The translations under genes and the position numbers were made by a program. A stretch of 64,000 nt of DNA from Chrysoperla carnea. Taxonomy: Eukaryota; Arthropoda; Insecta; Neuroptera; Chrysopidae. Positions 10,588 to 20,721 of the stretch are shown piece after piece. The stretch is from contig NC_058342.1 in NCBI RefSeq assembly GCF_905475395.1, positions 26,446,640 through 26,510,639 of the forward strand, read 5' to 3'. Each line of letters opens with the position of its first letter. The stretch's first letter is position 1. The notes beneath the pieces were generated by a model. That model was not told the origin of the DNA, searched no databases, and saw nothing but the letters and a program-made list of their open reading frames with translations.

Positions 10588-13500
10588 CTGGATATCCACA
10601 AAACAAATAATATAAATTAATATATCTTAGAAAATTGATTCAAGGAATTTGATACTGATGTTTTAAAGGCTCCCAAATACGATCAAATAATTTGACCAAC
10701 AACCTTAGGCTAGGTTAGGTTAGAGTGGCTGTCCTGGGATGGAATATCCCTAAGACCAAAGAGTAAGTTATGATAAAGGGACGGCCCGTCTCTTTAGAAG
10801 AAGTGACGTCAAAAGACTTAAGATCGGTGATTGTCTTCAAAGAAAGACTGGCTCAAGTAAGTCCATCTCCCTTCATGGCAAGAACTGAACAGTGATAGAA
10901 AAGACGAGGCATCGTTCCTCCTCCTCCCTACTGTGAGAGCACCTGCAATAATTGTGATACACTGACAGGCTGAGGCGTTCAGCGTGCCTACTACCTATCC
11001 AGGGTCCTGTAATAACCGCAACAATTTTGCTTATAGAGGTCCTTTGATTCGATAAAAGATCTTCGGAACGCCTACGATTACCACAAGGTGTTCCTCGCTC
11101 CATCTTAGATTGACCTTTTTTAAGATATCCTCATTCATTGATGATAAAAGTTGAGAAAACTATTGATTGCAAGCCGCTTGTTGTTCATCTGATATTGTCA
11201 TCGAGCCAGAGGACCTTAAGGTTTAGATGCTAGGTTGCAAAAATTATGTCACCAGAATGAGCCCACTCCTTTTTCCAGGTGACAGGATGCTTCTAAGGAG
11301 GACATAAACCTCCCAATGACCAATTACGATTTTCATAATAGAATAAGTATATTCAATTGGTTTCTTTCGAGATTCGAACATTCAGGAGCCTTGTACCAAG
11401 AAAAACTTTTTATAAAGAGTTCTTGCATTGTTATTTTCCCTAAAATGGCCGAATTCTAGTATGAAATTCCTTTTTTGGGGATAATAAATATTTTTCTGGT
11501 ATTATTAAAAAATTTAAAAACGTACTTAATTTAATCGTCCACAATTATTTTACAGTAATTAGTGTTCATAGCCTTGGATGAGTTTTGCAATCATCCTATT
11601 TGACATTTATTTGCTCGGTCGTTTAATAGAGTGGCGATCAAATCGTTCTTATGGAATTGCACGATTATAGCAAAAATTTTTCGTCATTTTCTGTATTTCA
11701 ATAAAACATTCACTAAGGTAAATCAAATCCAAAAACCGAAGAATTCTTTTTCAGACTTTAATTTCTTAGATTCTGAGAATATTTTTATCGGTTTTCTTGA
11801 CCGATAATAAAATTAACTTTTTCCGATCGATCGCAATCATGTTTATGTCGAGCAAACAGGTCCGTAAAAAATTGTGGACGAGTACATTAAGAAAAAACAA
11901 TGAATAAAATTCACACACAGGCGCAATAAAAAAAAATAATTAAAAAATAAAAATAAAGAAAAATAAATACCTCTTCGATAAAATAAATTTGAAAAATTAA
12001 AAATTGAGAACAAATTTAGACTAGAGTAGCGAAACCTTGCGACGCATTATCGCCTTGTTTTCGTTGTCGACCATATTGGCCAATAAATGATCCATCCTCG
12101 TTCATCCCCTCTTTAATTTTATAAAATAAAACAAAACAAAACGAAAATAAATAAATATGAAAAAACAAATGAAAATGATTTAAGCTCAAATGATGTAACT
12201 AAGAAGAGGGGTCATATTTTGGGTGCTTTATACCCATTAGAAAAAATTGAAAAAATCATAACATATATTTTGTACCGGAATTTCATAAAACTTAGTTTAC
12301 AAGGTAAATTTGAACCAAAAATTTCAAAAATCGAGTTTATTTAACGATTGGGCGAATATTTTCTAGAGAAAAACGATATCTTGGATCGATTTTTGACGTT
12401 ATATCGAAAACTGATCGTCCAATCTTTAAATGAACCCGATTTTTGTAATTTGTGGGTCAATTTTACCTTATAAAGTAACTTTGATCGAAACTGGAGACGA
12501 AAAGTTTTTCTCGATTTTTTACAATTTTCTTAAGTACCCCTTAGAAAAAATCGAAAAAATCACAAAAAATATTTTGTGCCGAAATTTCATAAATATAAGT
12601 ATCGAGTTTATTTATCGATTGGGCGAATAGTTTTTAGAGAAAAACTACTGGGTTGATTTTTGACAAGTTTACCTTATAACGTACAAAAAATTGATCGGGT
12701 TCATTTAACACGATTTTCAATTGACCCCTTCTCTTAGCAAAATTGCTGAAAATAAATAAGTTTTCAAACGTACCGGTATCACCTTCTCCATATTCCGCCA
12801 TCGAATCTGTATCACTCTCTGGCGCTTGTTTCGGTTCACTGCTCATGGAAGTACGTCCATGTGATTTATTATCTAACGGTTGTGAATATTCGTGGAATCC
12901 ACCCTCGTCAGGGTAGTCGTGTCGTCCGTTCGCTTGTTCACGCTCGTGCACAGCATATTTACCGCCACGATTACGTTTTACGATGCATACAATGATTAAT
13001 ACCAGCAACAAGAATGCGATTGCAAGCATCATTCCAATAAACCATCCAGCGGTTGCTACATTCTCTTTTGGTTGGATTATTGGACCTTCTGTAACAGAAA
13101 ATAAAATTCAAGGATAAGTGATTTGTATTTGTGGATTATGAAAATACAGGATACACAAAAAATATGTATACACCGATAAAAAAGTAATTTTGCACGAAAT
13201 TGCGCAGAGATAGTTTAAAACGAAATGGTTATTTTAATAAAAATAATAATAAAACGTAAGAGGGGTACCTCTCTAGCACCTAGACCAGGGGCTCCTATGT
13301 GCCCTCTTTGAGAACAACCTGTCACGTAAGAGATGCTATTAAAGTCAGATGAAGCTATATGATTCTGTTGAGGCCAGACGACACGCAGAAAGACCACAGC
13401 TTCTCCACCGGGATTTTTCCTAGGTTCCGGACCCGAAAATACTACACAATTCTACATACAGGCCCTACAAATGGGATCCACGGATATCCCTATGTTATGA

Positions 13501-16500
13501 AGGTGATAATACCATCTTCAGTGTCTTGTAAAGTTCAGTGTAACGAACTTAAGGGTGAAGAGGTCGTCAAAGAAAGACCTGGATCAAATGAGTTCATTTA
13601 CTTATGGCAAGAACTGGACTGTGAAATAGAAGAAATCGAACAACCGAGTGTTTGAGTAAATTTGCATCCTTTATTTAAAGCTAGCTGCGAAATTAATAAT
13701 TTTCCAGGTTCCCCGAAAGAAAATTCCTCGACTAAAAATTTATTATACACGACCTTCACAACTGCCTTTCAATTTTCTAGTCGTTCTCAAATGAGTATTA
13801 AATACTAGGCTTGATTTCAGAAGATTTACATACCAATTCCGTAAGTATCAACATCTTGTGGATCACTTTCAGTCATGTAATCACCATCAACAGCCACTAC
13901 TTTGAATTCGTATAATTCACCAAGTGATAAACCGCGCACTTCAATGTAATCTTCTTTCATTTGTGGATGAGTTTCTTCGTATAAAGTCTTTCCTTTCAAC
14001 CTGCAACAAAAAAAAATTTATTTTGGAGTTATCAGATCTTTTGAATTCAAGGTCTAACGGGTCGTAGGGCCATTTCTGCTTCAATATTTTCTTTTAAGTC
14101 CATGAAAAATATTTACTTACTTGTATTTAACAAAGAAATGAGATCCAGGTACTTGATTTCCACCTAACGATGGCAACCAAGTCACCTTAATTTTAGCTAA
14201 ACCATTGTCTGTATCGCTTGGTAATCGTGTCCAAGTGAAACTTGGTTTATCGGGTACTGCTGGCTTATCAACACGTGTTCTTGTTTCAATGTAATAGTCG
14301 TCACCTTCTCCTGCTCGTGTTAGAGCACGTACATGAATACGATATTTTGAATTTGGTAAAAGACCAGCTAATTTGGCACGAGTTTGTTTTGGATCCTTGA
14401 TGTAAGGTTCACGTTCAATTAAAGATTCTAACTGTAAACAGAAAAGAAAAATTTATTTATTTAATTTGCGGATCTAAATCGTGAACTGATGACCCAAACA
14501 AATTGGACAAATAGTTCAATACTTGCAATCCAAGGCAAACAAATTGTTCCCATGAAGTTCCTCTTATCTTATTTGTTTCGATCATTAAGAAATCATTTAA
14601 AAGGACTTACCAATGTTCCTTTAACAACTCGATAATAAATTCGATAACCAATAAGTACACCATTTGGCTGTTGAGGTTTCTTCCAAATTAAATACAAAGC
14701 AGATGCTCCCATTTGATATGCGTCAATACCAGGGATTGGTCCTGGAACACCTTCTGGTGTCGTAAAGTATAAAACTTCACTAGGAGGTCCATTGTAACGA
14801 CCATTGAAGACAAGAACTCGAGCGTAATTTTTCGTATGTGGAACAAATTTCGATACAAGTGCACGATTTTCATCACCCTTGATTTGTATTTCACGTTTTG
14901 CTTCTTCGCCATCCCGATCGGTCCACGTTTGGATTTTATATCCTTTAAAGTGTCCACGTACTGATTCTGGTGGGACAGAATTCCATTGTAGCATTGCAGT
15001 TGTGGATGAATGTATGTTGACTAATGTGAAATTTGTGGGGGCTTGTAAAGGCTCAGCTTCCCCAGAGTATCCAATAACTTCTTTGGCTGTGACATCAGCT
15101 TCACCCATTTCATTCATGGCGACCACTTTGATACGATACTCAACGAATGTCGGTTGATCGAATATTTCTAACTTATTCTGTCTCCAATTTGGGACATCTT
15201 CAGTGATCCACGTTTCGCCTGGTATGTTTTTCTTCCAATAAACGCGATACAAAAATTTGGGTGCATTATGTTCAATTTGGGGCATCACCGTCCAAGATAT
15301 AACTAAATTATTTGGTTCGGTACCTTTACCTTCTACATTATCGGGATTTTTATGCGGTACTTCTGGTTGAGTGATACAAACAGTTGAATGTTGGGATGGA
15401 ATTGAAGGTCCAATTTTATTTCGTGCGATTACACGGAAAGTATAATTCGCCCATGGACTAATTTCCACACTATAGGACATATCCGTAGCTGGAACTGTTA
15501 AAACTAAATCATCCCAAGTATCAGGGGTAAAACTGGTGTTTCCTTGAATTGTGTAGCTTAAAATTGGGGAACGATTATCACCCATAGGTTTCCAATAAAT
15601 TTTAGCTGTATGTTCACCACAATCGACTTTTTCTAAGCGTGGGGCATTTGGTACATCTTGCACAGTAAGCGTAGAATGAGCTACGGCTTCATCTAGTTCA
15701 GTTTTTGCAACACAAGTATATGTTCCCGAATCCAATTCAGTTGTTTTTGTAATTGTTAACGAATAATCTGAAGAACGAACAAATCGCGGTTCCGCATCAA
15801 AATCAATCGGTAATCCATTACTCAACCAATTGATTTGAAGATCTAACGAAGAATCACTAACTGCATTACAGCGGAATGTAGCAGGTGTTCCAGCGGATAC
15901 TTCATAATCTTCGGGTTCATCAGTGATCTTAGTATGTTCTTTAACTGTTAAACTACCCGAAGCATCCTGTTTTCCAAATTTATTGATCGCAAAACATGTA
16001 TAATTTCCACTATCACTAAACGCCACATCTCTAATTTCCAGATCACCATTTTCAAGGATATTATAACGTCCTCCGGTTAATTCTAGACCACCGTGTAACC
16101 ATTTCACTTCTGGTTTAGGGGCACCGAAAGCACGACACCGTAACGTAACTGTTCGTAAATCGACGGTACTTTCATGACCTGGGGGCTCGGTAATCTCTGG
16201 TGGTAACGATAGTACATTGATATACACATCTTTGTATACGTATCCATGAACATTGGTTGCGTTACATCCATAATTACCGGTATCGTTCGCTTGTAATCGT
16301 TCAATACGAATCGTGTTCGATGATACTTTTCGTCGTGGATTTGGTGGAGATTCAGCAATTGGTCGTCCATTATGAATCCATTTGATGTCGGGATCAGGGA
16401 TACCTTTTGCTTCACAATGTATTTCAACTGTTTCATCGTCGGCGGCGTTTACGAATTCTGGTTCACGTGTGAAATATGGTGATGAGAGTACGGATAAACT

Positions 16501-18970
16501 TATTGAATACGATTGTGCATGTCCAACACCGTTACTTGCTTCGCAAGTGTATGCGCCTTGATCTTCGAATGTGACATGCTTGATTTTTAAACTTTTACCA
16601 TAATTCTCTTGCGAAACTCGATCACTAGCTCGTATAGGTATCCCGTCTTTGTACCAAACTATCTGCGGCAGCGGTCTAGACAAAAATAAAAATTATAGGG
16701 TTTTTGTTTTTCATGTTATTAGACATAAGAAATATCTCAAAAAAGGGACGGATTGGGAAGTAGGAAGGGCTGTAGAGGTTTGTAAATTTTCGATTTAAAA
16801 AAAATTGTTACTTACATCCCACCAAATATACAGAACAGTTCCACTTGTTTTCCACGTAAAGCCACTTCATTTTTCCTAGTAACATATTGTCGGACGGGTT
16901 CTTGTTTATTTTGAGCTGCCGAAATACCAGCTGAAATAACTTTCAGCCATAAACCATTACCAATCTTATACTCTTTTCGGAACACAGATGTAGCTGCACA
17001 AGCGTACTTAAAATTATCAGACATATCCTCTTTGGTAACATACGCAAACCATAAATTACCCTCCGGATCTAAGGTCATACGTGAATTATTTATCGATTTA
17101 ATTGAACCGTCGGAATTCTGTATTAACCAATATACATTTGGTTTTGGCCAACCGTCTGGCGGATGACATGTCAAATTAAATGGTTCGCCTTCGTTTGCTT
17201 CAACTAATTGAACGGGTTGATCTTTGAATGAGTTCAATTCGGCTTTTCGTACGAACACACTGTTTGAAGTGGCTGTACCGTGCTCGTTTTCTGCGAAACA
17301 TTGATACTGTCCTAAATCTTCGTCACGTGGTTTTGTCACAACCAAAGTTCCACGATACTGATGCTGTAGAATACGATCGTCATACGCTTCCCATGCGAAC
17401 GGTTTTCCGTTCTTTATCCATCGATATCTGTTATTTTAAATATTGAACGATTTACAATTGATTCTAAAAACTAGTTTATATTGAAGGGTAATGATCGAAT
17501 TATCATGAGGAATTTTCTTGATTTATCCATGATTATAGCAAATATTCCCGAACTATGTCTTTTTAAGATGACATATGCTTGAAATTCGACAAATAAATTT
17601 AATCCAAGAAAATGCTTTAAGCGAAAAATGATAGTTTCAAAGACACACGTCTTTACTACCGACATCGAATTCGATTTAAGTTTTCAGGTAAGAAAACATC
17701 AACTATAAGAAAAGGAATTTTCACGCCAGAGAAAATTCTTCATCCGTGACTTTAACTAAATTCACGGATAGAAATAATTTTTGTTCGTGTTAATAGCTCA
17801 TCCATGTAAGAAATTAAAGGAACGGAAACTTCGTTTAATAAATCATTTCCCTAACTGATATTCAAATTTCCCGAGTTATACCAGATTCTGAAAGTCCATT
17901 TCCAGATCAATCGCCATTAAAATTTAATGCTTTAAACACACGTAGATACTGCCAACTTTTTGACTCACAGTATGACGTCATAGCTTTCGACAGTTGCCGG
18001 AAAAATCGAATGAATCATTGAAATTTTTTCCAAATTCAAAATAAAAAGAATTAAAGATATCAACTAACAGAGTTAATTGTTTAAAAATCCTATATATGTT
18101 TGGGTTTCGATGAACTGTTCCTATTTGTCAACATAACCCCCAAATAAAAAAACAATCATTACTAAATGTCATAATTATGACGTCATAACATTGCAGACAA
18201 TACTAAGAAAAGTTTGAAGTATAATTTAAATGAATGATGTCATAATTATGACATCATAACATTACAGGAAGTTTCAGGATAATAGGAATTACTTACTTAG
18301 GAGCTGGTTCTCCTTCCGCTTCACATTCAATAATAAAAGGCTTATCAACATCTCCAGAACTTTGTTTAACTTGAAACAATAACTCATCAGTCGGCGGTTG
18401 CTTTACAAACCGTGGAGGCGAATGTACTAATTAAGTAAAAAAAAAAACCAATATATCTTTAATCCGAAAAAAATTTATGAATAATTTTTGGAATCCCTAA
18501 TTCAGAATTTTTTGCGAAACCATGATGGTACAAATAACACATTTTATCTCTCTGGAATAATTAACTTTTGAGAGAAACGTCACTAATTTGGTGATTCTGT
18601 CACTAAAAACCAACTTACTCCTAGAAAAAATACAACCCTGATTGTCAAAACGGGGAATACCAAAGGGCTGGGTTGGGGTCCAACCCAGATTAGTCAACAT
18701 TGCAGAAAGAAATTCGTTAGGTTGTTTTTCATTCACAAAAAAAAAGTAAATATTTGGGGGTGGTATGGATAAGATATTATCCTTAAATGTCCTTATTTAA
18801 TCCTTTTAGATCAAAACCTATCATTACGCAAAAAAATTCTAGGACGGGATTTCCAAAAAAGATCCAAATTAAATAATTTAAAAAAAAATTTGATAATACT
18901 TACATAGAGATTTTGATACTAGTATTAAGTTAAATAGTAAAAGATTCACTAAAATGATTTTAGTTGCCAT
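10469..18970 (-). CDS. Nrg: Neuroglian, insect L1-family cell adhesion molecule (whole gene, two C-terminal isoforms)
   Basis: Coding exons, in transcript order, are 18904-18970, 18297-18426, 16816-17427, 14611-16675, 14121-14431, 13834-14000 and 12774-13088, then either 12016-12110 or 10469-10587. Every junction has GT/AG ends and matching phase, giving 1,253 aa (proximal end) or 1,261 aa (distal end); Drosophila Nrg is about 1,240 and 1,300. Order of domains: signal peptide (~1-21), six Ig domains with Cys pairs and D-x-G-x-Y-x-C motifs (~25-610), five FnIII domains (~612-1115), transmembrane helix (~1132-1154), basic juxtamembrane stretch with a KYAV/HERE FERM-binding-like site, and the ankyrin-binding FIGQY at 1231-1235. 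Established role of the family: homophilic adhesion at neurons, glia and septate junctions, axon guidance and ankyrin-dependent synapse stability. Identification is firm; expression of each isoform is inferred from the exon layout. Confidence 0.97.
10705..11330. repeat. Dispersed retroelement-like fragment between the two Nrg terminal exons
   Basis: Begins TTAGGCTAGGTTAGGTTAGA, then GTGGCTGTCC, an opening resembling the SINE copies elsewhere in the window. It is much richer in G+C than its surroundings. Part of it (about 10830-10900, GTCTTCAAAGAAAGACTGG ... TGGCAAGAACTG) recurs at about 13565-13635. The minus-strand frame at 10873-11103 lies inside it and is not a credible gene. Confidence 0.6.
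11606..11611 (-). terminator. Candidate polyadenylation signal for the proximal Nrg end
   Basis: TTTATT on the given strand is AATAAA in the transcript, 405 bases after the proximal stop. An ATTAAA variant lies at 11530-11535. No other AATAAA was seen between the stop and this site. Confidence 0.45.
11920..12015 (-). promoter_or_regulatory. U-rich 3'UTR tract behind the Nrg167-like stop (candidate ELAV/Hu binding region)
   Basis: Directly after the proximal stop codon the transcribed strand is almost continuous U-runs of 4-9 separated by single A, C or G (on the given strand it reads as A-runs between 11928 and 12010). ELAV-family proteins bind AU4-6 and related U-rich sites, and in Drosophila ELAV promotes use of the distal Nrg exon. 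Position and composition fit that role; the role itself is inferred. Confidence 0.5.
12016..12110 (-). CDS. Nrg: Nrg alternative terminal exon, proximal (Nrg167-like isoform)
   Basis: 95-nt coding part: after the split codon it reads GMNEDGSFIGQY, then GRQRKQGDNASQGFATLV and a TAA stop at 12016-12018. GMNEDGSFIGQY-G-R corresponds to the non-neuronal Drosophila Nrg167 end. The tail after FIGQY is longer than the few residues remembered for Drosophila, and ends in Thr-Leu-Val, which fits a class I PDZ ligand. Acceptor is at 12111-12112 (AAAG), a weak polypyrimidine context consistent with regulated use. Confidence 0.93.
12195..12725. repeat. Satellite-like repeat, ~305-bp monomer, in the last Nrg intron
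   Basis: Two successive copies are recognisable by GTACCGGAATTTCATAAAA near 12272 and its variant near 12576, each followed by GAGTTTATTTA..CGATTGGGCGAATA and GAGAAAAAC. The same units recur at 21.85-22.5 kb outside the gene. It fills most of the 663-bp intron between the transmembrane exon and the proximal terminal exon. Confidence 0.8.
12774..13088 (-). CDS. Nrg: Nrg coding exon 7: transmembrane helix and common cytoplasmic domain
   Basis: 315-nt exon, acceptor TTCTGTTACAG, strong donor ACCG|GTACGT at 12773. It encodes GPIIQPKENVATAGWFIG, a ~23-residue hydrophobic helix (MMLAIAFLLLVLIIVCIV), the basic stop-transfer KRNRGGK, a KYAVHERE juxtamembrane motif corresponding to the FERM/moesin-binding site of L1 proteins, and the acidic D-x-D-S-M-A-E-Y-G-E-G-D-T region that leads into the ankyrin-binding site. 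It is shared by both isoforms, and the last codon is split after its first base, so the choice of next exon changes residue 1223 (Glu or Gly). Confidence 0.96.
13250..13660. repeat. Dispersed repeat in Nrg intron 6, related to the 10.8-kb copy
   Basis: G+C-rich insert in an otherwise AT-rich intron. GTCGTCAAAGAAAGACCTGG ... TGGCAAGAACTGGAC matches the 10.83-10.90 kb segment. A 98-codon plus-strand frame here (13359-13655) has no recognisable domain. Confidence 0.6.
13834..14000 (-). CDS. Nrg: Nrg coding exon 6: end of FnIII-5
   Basis: 167-nt exon, phase 2 in and phase 1 out, acceptor TTTGTTGCAG, donor ATTG|GTATGT. The peptide LKGKTLYEETHPQMKEDYIE then VRGLSLGELYEFKVVAVDGD is the E-F-G part of the membrane-proximal FnIII repeat, ending in the linker DPQDVDTYGIE. 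Confidence 0.94.
14121..14431 (-). CDS. Nrg: Nrg coding exon 5: end of FnIII-4 and start of FnIII-5
   Basis: 311-nt exon, phase 0 in and phase 2 out, acceptor TTTCTGTTTACAG, donor AA|GTAAGT. It encodes LESLIEREPYIKDP, LLPNSKYRIHVRALTRAGEG (the Y-x-I-x-V strand F/G of an FnIII fold) and KPSFTWTRLPSD through SHFFVKYK of the next repeat. Confidence 0.95.
14611..16675 (-). CDS. Nrg: Nrg coding exon 4: Ig3-Ig6 and FnIII 1-4 (part)
   Basis: Large 2,065-nt exon (688 whole codons plus one base). Ig3 (VWYKDG...GAYTCEASNG), Ig4 (IHCEAKG...GNYGCNATN), Ig5 (LRCRAFGAPKPEVKWLHGG...GNYTCFAINKFG) and Ig6 (FRCNAVS...GTYTCVAKTELDE) follow one another. FnIII repeats begin at about VPNAPRLEKVDC and recur with W...Y-x-V and Y-x-I-R/K-V cores. 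Acceptor TTTTTGTCTAG at 16676-16677, donor TTG|GTAAGT. Fusion of most of the ectodomain into one exon points to intron loss relative to vertebrate L1 genes. Confidence 0.97.
16816..17427 (-). CDS. Nrg: Nrg coding exon 3: rest of Ig1, Ig2, start of Ig3
   Basis: 612-nt exon starting with the Ig1 Trp (YRWIKNGKPF), then the D-L-G-Q-Y-Q-C motif closing Ig1, an Ig2 with FNLTC...YACAATS, and the first cysteine of Ig3 (VELFCIFGG). Acceptor AAAATAACAG, donor AT|GTAAGT. The open frame runs on past the donor to give an extra Met, which is an artefact: the real codon is ATA across the junction. Confidence 0.95.
17428..18296. repeat. Nrg intron 2: family-F repeat fragment plus CRE-like palindromes
   Basis: 17470-17690 carries a copy of the family found at 230-335 (inverted) and 32.04-32.13 kb (shared GACATATGCTTGAAAT and AGCGAAAAAT blocks). 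The rest holds TGACGTCA at 17973-17980 and 18178-18185, and a perfect 24-bp palindrome at 18235-18258 centred on CATAATTATG. Confidence 0.65.
18297..18426 (-). CDS. Nrg: Nrg coding exon 2: N-terminus and first half of Ig1
   Basis: 130-nt exon with acceptor TTAATTAG and donor GTAAGTAATT, phase 1 in and phase 2 out. It encodes about HSPPRFVKQPPTDELLF through IIECEAEGEPAPK, including the first Ig1 cysteine in the ECEAEG motif that typifies L1-family Ig1. It was too short to stand out as an open frame and was found by matching phase between exons 1 and 3. Confidence 0.93.
18904..18970 (-). CDS. Nrg: Nrg coding exon 1: start codon and signal peptide
   Basis: ATG at 18968-18970 opens a 22-codon exon reading MATKIILVNLLLFNLILVSK and on to a GTAAGT donor just below 18904. 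It has a short basic N-terminus followed by a hydrophobic stretch, as expected for a secretory signal peptide. It ends after one base of a codon and joins the next exon to give Leu-His-Ser-Pro-Pro. This start is preferred because the upstream bases are an A/T-rich leader with a splice acceptor and no in-frame ATG. Confidence 0.9.
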
Positions 18971-18992
18971 GATTTAAAAAAAAAAATAAAAA
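18971..18992 (-). other. Nrg: Nrg 5'UTR part adjoining the start codon, with a probable upstream splice acceptor
   Basis: On the minus strand the sequence TTTTCTCTGTTACAG ends at 18993, a good pyrimidine-tract acceptor, followed by a T-rich leader and the ATG. This suggests the 5'UTR is split by an intron. Inferred only; no transcript data. Confidence 0.55.
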
Positions 18993-19395
18993 CTGTAACA
19001 GAGAAAAAAAATACACAATTTGATTATTAACGAATGTTTTTAATTAATCTTAATAAGATGTAATGACTCATTTGTATATATTTAAACGGTATCTTTGAAT
19101 CATCTTCTGAAGAAATTTTTCTATAAAATGACCCGACTACAGTATTGACCTAATACCTTACTCAAAAAAATTATGAAATCATATTTCAATAATAAACTAT
19201 CACAAACACTTATTTTGACTCAAAAAAAATAAATAGAAATTACGTCATTTAGCTTAGTTTGATTTAAAAACTACGAAAAATGTAAATTAACCGTAATCAC
19301 TTTTAATTTGTTTATATGGCAGACAAAGATGGGTTTATATATTTTAAGTACAAATCACAGGAAAATCAATAACAAATTTTCGGTGTTTTACTCAC

Positions 19396-19560
19396 TTTTT
19401 TTTTATATAAAATAAAAATCACTGTTCAATTGTTTATAATTCCATTATTTTTGGATATTTTTTTGGGTGTTTTGTTTGGATTTTTTGATATTTTTCGTTC
19501 ACAACACTGTAATTCACTTTGGTTTTTGTTAAGTTTTTAAAAACACACCTATTGCCGGAG
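19396..19560 (-). other. Nrg: Possible non-coding first exon of Nrg
   Basis: About 400 bases upstream of the acceptor there is a donor of good consensus, AAAAA|GTGAGT, at 19395. The sequence transcribed before it is A-rich and ATG-poor, like insect 5' leaders. The 5' limit (about 19560) is arbitrary, and no convincing TATA box or initiator was found. Confidence 0.35.
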
Positions 19561-19640
19561 TAATAATTGTGTAGTGTATTAGTATGTATTCATATAGGTG
19601 CGGTCGATGAACAGCTTTGCACAAGCAGTGTAGCGTTTTA

Positions 19641-20172
19641 GTGTGTGTTCTATAAAAACAAAAACAGGCTGGCCAATATTATAAATGTTAACATGTCATC
19701 ATCACATCACCTCTATGTAAACAGATTATTCGACAAGTCTAGCTAAACACTCTAAGCTCTAGTTAGATTTCTTGACGAGTCTTCGAAGAGTTTTCTAGTT
19801 TTCTACAGATTTACCTGGAGAAAATCTGGCAACACTACGATTTAGTTACGTCTTGACAGCTATTCAAGAGCTCAAGAGAAAATTTAAGAACGCTGTAGGT
19901 AGAGTTTACCTGACTAGAAAAAGGTCACATTTATCGTCTTTATTTATCTTTATCAAACGCTCTACCTAGTGCGTTAGCTAGAAATTTGGCTCTAAAGAAA
20001 GTGTAAATGTGGCCTTTGATTCTAGCTTGATAAGCTGGAGCTACATTGCAAATGTGCTTTTAGATAGAAAAAGGTGACGGAAGGGTAAGGGTGGCACCAA
20101 ATAGAAGAGATTTGGGAAAGTTAACAGGATTTCGCATCATATTTTATCCTTGTGAATTTCTTTAATTTGATT
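19641..20172. other. Upstream of Nrg; weak inverted-repeat element
   Basis: AAAAAGGTCACATTTATC (19919-19936) and GTAAATGTGGCCTTT (about 20004-20018) are near-inverted, with further GCTAGAAA/CTAGCTTGA motifs around them. This suggests an old MITE across about 19730-20080. No gene. Confidence 0.4.
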
Positions 20173-20721
20173 TTTATACCATGTATATATGAAACCTACA
20201 TAGTATATTAAGTTTAGTCCCAAGTTTGTAACGCTTAAAAATATTGATGCTACGAAAAAAATTTTGGTATAGGTGTTCATAGAATCACCTAATTAGTCCA
20301 TTTCCGGTTGTCTGGCCGACTGTCCGTCTGTCCGTCAACACGATAACTCAAAAACGAAGAGAGATATCAAGATGAAATTTTTATAGCGTACTCAGGACGT
20401 AAAAAGTGAGGTCGAGTTCGTAAATGAGTAATATAGGTCAATTGGGTTCTTGTAAACCGTTAGAGTTAGAACATAAGTTTAAATGTAAAAAATGTTCTTG
20501 TTTTTTGTAAACATCACTGTTTACCCACGAAGGCGCTTAATAGATGCAAATTTTATAGTATGCATTAAAAGTGGATATTTTTTTATTTACGTGACGTCAA
20601 AAAACAAACGATAATCTATACATGGTATAGATAATCTATACATGGTATAGATTATCGTTTCAACACTATCTATACATGGTATTTCAACAATTAACTCAGT
20701 CAATTGTTTGTTTTCAGTTGT
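20173..20721 (+). mobile_element. HINE element (DINE-1/Helentron-like), copy 1
   Basis: Runs from TTTATACCATGTATAT, through the AGTTTAGTCCCAAGTTTGTAA and CGCTTAAAAATATTGATGC core, a (TCTG/TCCG)n tract and ACGATAACTCAAAAACGA, to the end TTCAACAATTAACTCAGTCA then ATTGTTTGTTTTCA. The arrangement (GTTTGTAACGC core, CCGTCTGTC tract, GATATCAAG.TGAAATTT) parallels Drosophila DINE-1 elements, which are non-autonomous Helentrons. No protein-coding content. CATGGTATAGATAATCTATA is repeated near 20630, a local expansion inside this copy. Confidence 0.75.

Noticed and set aside
13359..13655. 98-codon plus-strand open frame inside Nrg intron 6
   Set aside because: Part of a dispersed repeat shared with 10.8 kb; no domain recognised.
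14688..15157. Overlapping open frames in other frames and on the plus strand across the Nrg exons (also 16104-16436, 17228-17446)
   Set aside because: They lie wholly within the conserved Nrg exons, lack domains, and are shadows of the real frame.
16676..16683. Apparent start of the large Nrg frame at 16683
   Set aside because: The first codons are intron and splice acceptor (TTTTTGTCTAG). The protein continues upstream into the exon at 16816-17427 with matching phase.
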